From Larimichthys crocea (lineage: Eukaryota > Chordata > Actinopteri > Sciaenidae), in the NCBI RefSeq assembly GCF_000972845.2, contig NC_040018.1, forward strand, positions 4,551,022-4,615,021: a DNA stretch of 64,000 bases. Reading direction: 5' to 3'. Shown in pieces: positions 60,881 to 64,000 of this stretch. Position numbers and translations under genes: made by a program. Position 1 is the stretch's first letter, and each line of letters starts with the position of its first letter. The notes beneath the pieces were generated by a model, which saw only the letters and a list, made by a program, of their open reading frames with translations, was not told the DNA's origin and did no database searches.

Positions 60881-61190
60881 GGGCGGCAGTAGCTTGGTCC
60901 TTATAGATTTGGCTTGGAAACTAGAGGGCGGCATGGACCAAAGTATGGAGGGTGGACTAGTAGCTGGAGACAGTGTCAGTGCCAGTCCATGTCCTGGGTA
61001 CTGCCAAAGTAGTGAAACCTTAAACGGCTCCCAGGGCACCTGCTACGTGGCTGCCAATCACTCCACCATCTCTCCGCATTTGCATGTCTATGGTCTATGA
61101 GTCCTTTGTGTGTGTGTGTGTGGTTGTATTTCAGGCCTATATATGTCAAAACATGGGAATTTCCCCACAAGGGATCAATAAAGTATCTAT
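60881..61190 (+). mobile_element. tRNA-derived SINE with retroposon tail
   Basis: It begins 'gggcggcagtagcttggtcc' (tRNA-like head). The body has 'ggaccaaagtatggagggtg' and 'gactagtagctggagacagt', then 'catttgcatgtctatggtc'. The 3' end is 'gggaatttccccacaaggga' followed by 'tcaataaagtatctat'. It is a near-complete copy of a teleost SINE whose tail is shared with a partner LINE, as at 4895-4970. A short (GT)n lies inside. The 68- and 90-codon frames here are SINE-derived and not genes. Confidence 0.82.
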
Positions 61191-62693
61191 TCTATATATA
61201 ACACATATAAGTACATACTGGCTCCTTTACATTTGCGTAAACCCATCATCACCCATTGGGTTGTTGAAAACCATTTTGAAGCCTCCAGCTCATGGCTGTT
61301 GCTGTTTTTTTTTGTTTGTTTTTTTTCCTTTTGGTGTCATATATTATTGCATTCACGTATATTTTGTATCTGTACATAGTAGTTTGATGTTCAGATTAAA
61401 CTCCTTAAACTCCTTGGCCTGGCCAATAAAAGCTATACTGATTTTCAAGCAGGAAAAAGTGGTGACGTGCTTGGTTTTTGATTAAAGCATACCGTGCTTT
61501 ATCATCTATTTACTCTCTTTAGTAGTTTGGAAGAAGACATAGACTAGTAACTGACACCATGAACTTGTGAGAAAACTGTTTACTGAGGTAATAAATCAGT
61601 GGGGACAGTGGGGGTATTTCCCCATAAGGCTCAATACAATCAGACCATATTGTTGCTACCAATGGCGCTGCCCCCTGCTGGCCATTAGAGAGAATGCAGG
61701 TTTAAGACACGTTGGTTTCATTTCACAGCTCAGTCCACTAATTATATACTGTCAATGGTAATTACTCAAGGCAGTGAGTCGTATGGCAATTTCAAGCCAA
61801 ATGCTATAAATGAACCGATACGTCTTATATAAACAGTCTATATATATATAATGAATATATTATCATATTTTACATAAAAGTGTGTTTCTCTGCACTCTTT
61901 TTGACTCGTTGTTGCACTTGTTACACACAGCTCACTTTAGGTTATGTTTTTTTAATCTTGCACACACACGTCACAGACATTTTATTTATCTCTTTGTTTT
62001 AATAACAGAAATTTCTATTTAGCTCCATCAAGATTAGGTCCAGTTAAGAGCTATGGTAGAAATTGCAGTTCCTCTATCATCTTGATGTAGCACATCTCTT
62101 GTGAGAAAAGCCTTTGGCTGATGAAAAGGTGTCGGCAGATGTATTCATCAGGATTACCTTGTAACTCTCGAAGAAGACAGATCTTATTCATTACAAATCC
62201 AGCGCACTTTAATAAAGGAGATATAACTGACGACCAGATCTTCCGAGCACCAGTGTCAGTGCACGATTTTTCAAATGACATCTGTTTTCAATATTGAGAT
62301 GTAGAGTTCTTTGAAGTGTTGTGTTTCTTGAGGGTTAAGCCGCTCTCACTGTAGCTGCTGTGTATTTCACAAGAGGTGTCTAATGCATTCTAATTACTTA
62401 CAGGAAAGCCCTCAGACTCTGCGGCTGTGTGGCTTTGTATAATACGTGAAGGATGAATGTGAATCTAATATGATTAAAATCGAACATCAAAGGCACTGAG
62501 TGCTTGTTTATTCCATGAGATTTGTTGACCCCGTGTCCATTTTCCCAATACAATGCAGCCTTTAGAAATATATCAAAGAGATTTGTTTTTGTTTTTGATA
62601 ATCAACATCTTTATGACATTGCATACATAGGAAAATTGGATGCTGAAAAGATCTGAAGGTGCCAGAACTTGAGTTTCACTGTCAATTTCCTGT
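61191..62693. other. Non-coding interval
   Basis: (TA)n-rich near 61840-61865. A 76-codon minus-strand frame at 62051-62281 has no recognised domain. No gene called. Confidence 0.4.
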
Positions 62694-63005
62694 CAGCCTA
62701 ATGTCACTGAAACTGAGACTATCCAGGTGGATTCATAGATTAAACTCGGATACTCTGCCTGTTGTTTTCTGGCTTGATTTATTTGATGTACTCAGCTTTT
62801 ACATCTGTGTCTGGCTCACAGTCTATGCTGCAAAATCGAGACACAAAGAAGTTTCCTTTGGTTTGCGTCCAATAGTTTTAGCAAGCAGTGGTCAAGAGAC
62901 ATGGACAGTGAATAAAAGAAAGGGAGCCCTGGTATTGAGAAAGCTGATGAATCAGGAAAAAAAAAAGTTGTGTTCTGATGGTGTCATGGTGGTTACATTC
63001 AGCAC
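62694..63005 (+). repeat. Dispersed repeat family R2, copy 2
   Basis: Collinear with 21147-21440 in the same orientation. The best conserved blocks are 'aagaagtttcctttggtttg' and 'acatggacagtgaat'. It carries an extra 'cgtccaatagttttagcaagc' segment where copy 1 has 'agagagagc'. Confidence 0.75.
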
Positions 63006-64000
63006 CCCCAAGCCTCTACACATCGACCCACAACCCTGCAGCAATCTGATGCAACGTCTCATTTGGTGTTGATATAGGATTCAAGGACCTAACGTTAATT
63101 GATAGAACTGAACCTTTGTTGGGTTGATGATGCCTTGAGAGGCTTGTGACTCACGGACAAACCCCTACGTTGGACCATTGACGTCACCTGACTGAAGGTA
63201 CGTGGATGGGGGTCGATGACTCAAACTGCCATCATGTGAGTCATCAGGGTCACCATGTGAACTGGGACCCCCCACCTGTCAATAAATACTGAAGAAGCCT
63301 GAGCAAGTCCAATTACCTATGATAACCTTCAACAGTCTAACCATTAATTTACACTAACAAGACTAGACTAGCAATCCGTGCACCCGAAAAACAAATTAAA
63401 ACTGCAATCAATGAATAAAGATTAGCCAGATGAGCACTATTACCAATTAAGTATTTATTTAGTCCTGCTTTATTCATGTTCTAGGTAAGCCTCAGTGCAC
63501 CTGTGTAGACGAACCTCTGAATGTAAAAGCGAGCGATTAAACTGATCGATTGCACTGCAGCCACTTACTCTTGGGTTTTGTTGTGTATGTGAAAGAGTGC
63601 ATGTCCTGAGATGCTACACACATTTCAACAATCTGATAATAACATAAAATCAAAGTAAAAATAGACGTGACCTGGAAAATGTTTTATTTTTTTGCTATTT
63701 TGCACTGACTTTCAGCGAGACATATACAGTTCTTTTTTTTTCAAATATCATTACAATATGAGCTTATAGGGCAGTGTGGTATCAGCTTTGGCCTGTCTTG
63801 TTCCTGCTACAGAGCTTCCAGAAAAGCTTGAGTGACTAAGCATTTTTTCCCCTATCAATTATCTCCGATACTGTAGGAGAATTAGCAGGGAGGAAAAAGG
63901 CTAAATTCACTCATGCCTATCTATTTTGCTCTTTGCAAAACACATTACAGTTCAAGGCTGAATTGGCAGCCTGTACCCTTGATTACTTGTTCTCATTTAA
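63006..64000. other. Non-coding interval to the window end
   Basis: No exon recognised. About 63160-63295 is GC-richer with repeated TGACTCA- and GTCACC-like words ('gacgtcacctgac', 'gtgagtcatcagggtcacca') followed by 'aataaatactgaagaagcc'. It may be a repeat end or a regulatory stretch. Confidence 0.35.

Noticed and set aside
62051..62281. 76-codon minus-strand frame (MSFEKSCTDTG...)
   Set aside because: A possible internal donor exists, but the acceptor is poor and no homology is recognised; chance length for AT-rich DNA.
1..64000. CRISPR arrays, bacterial operons, phage or integron features
   Set aside because: Spliced exons, SINEs, LINE and LTR remnants show a vertebrate nuclear genome. 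No regularly spaced direct repeats with unique spacers exist.

Overview
This is a piece of a vertebrate nuclear genome, almost certainly a ray-finned (teleost, probably percomorph) fish. The composition is AT-rich and non-coding. It is crowded with short interspersed repeats of the types abundant in teleosts: tRNA-derived SINEs, hAT, piggyBac and Tc1 fragments, a solo LTR and a decayed LINE. The only recognisable gene is spliced, and there is no bacterial-style gene packing.

Region by region. Bases 1-5219 hold the 3' end of one gene on the + strand: a transmembrane/juxtamembrane exon (1691-1861), a 3.2 kb intron, and a final exon (5098-5219). The encoded transmembrane segment and tail resemble mucin-15, with an FSHR..., VLRLDN..., SAYYNP order as in the mammalian MUC15 tail. 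The mucin ectodomain must lie left of the window. From 5.2 to about 64 kb I recognise no other gene with confidence. This stretch is repeats, microsatellites and unique AT-rich DNA, some of it ATTA/TAAT-rich in the manner of conserved non-coding elements. In human, MUC15 lies inside an intron region of ANO3 on the opposite strand. I looked for anoctamin motifs on the minus strand and recognised none.

The best-resolved structures are mobile elements. At 34.3-36.1 kb there is a three-layer nest: a SINE was split by a 309-bp hAT-type MITE (8-bp target duplication GTGAATGG), and that MITE was split by a second, 790-bp hAT-type element (8-bp target duplication TGCATTAC/CGCATTAC). At 38626-39191 a 566-bp solo LTR (TGTTACG...CGTAACA, 4-bp duplication GTAG) sits inside an older AT-rich repeat. 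At 41413-41497 there is an 85-bp TTAA-flanked piggyBac-like mini-element. Three independent perfect tandem duplications of 43-45 bp occur at 31.7, 35.3 and 58.8 kb. A 20-bp perfect inverted repeat forms a hairpin at 21.0 kb.

Two weak coding suggestions are recorded as such. One is a set of phase-compatible exon-like segments at about 54.95-57.3 kb (+ strand) with a transmembrane segment. The other is a GC-rich, coding-like minus-strand reading frame at 43.8-44.0 kb.
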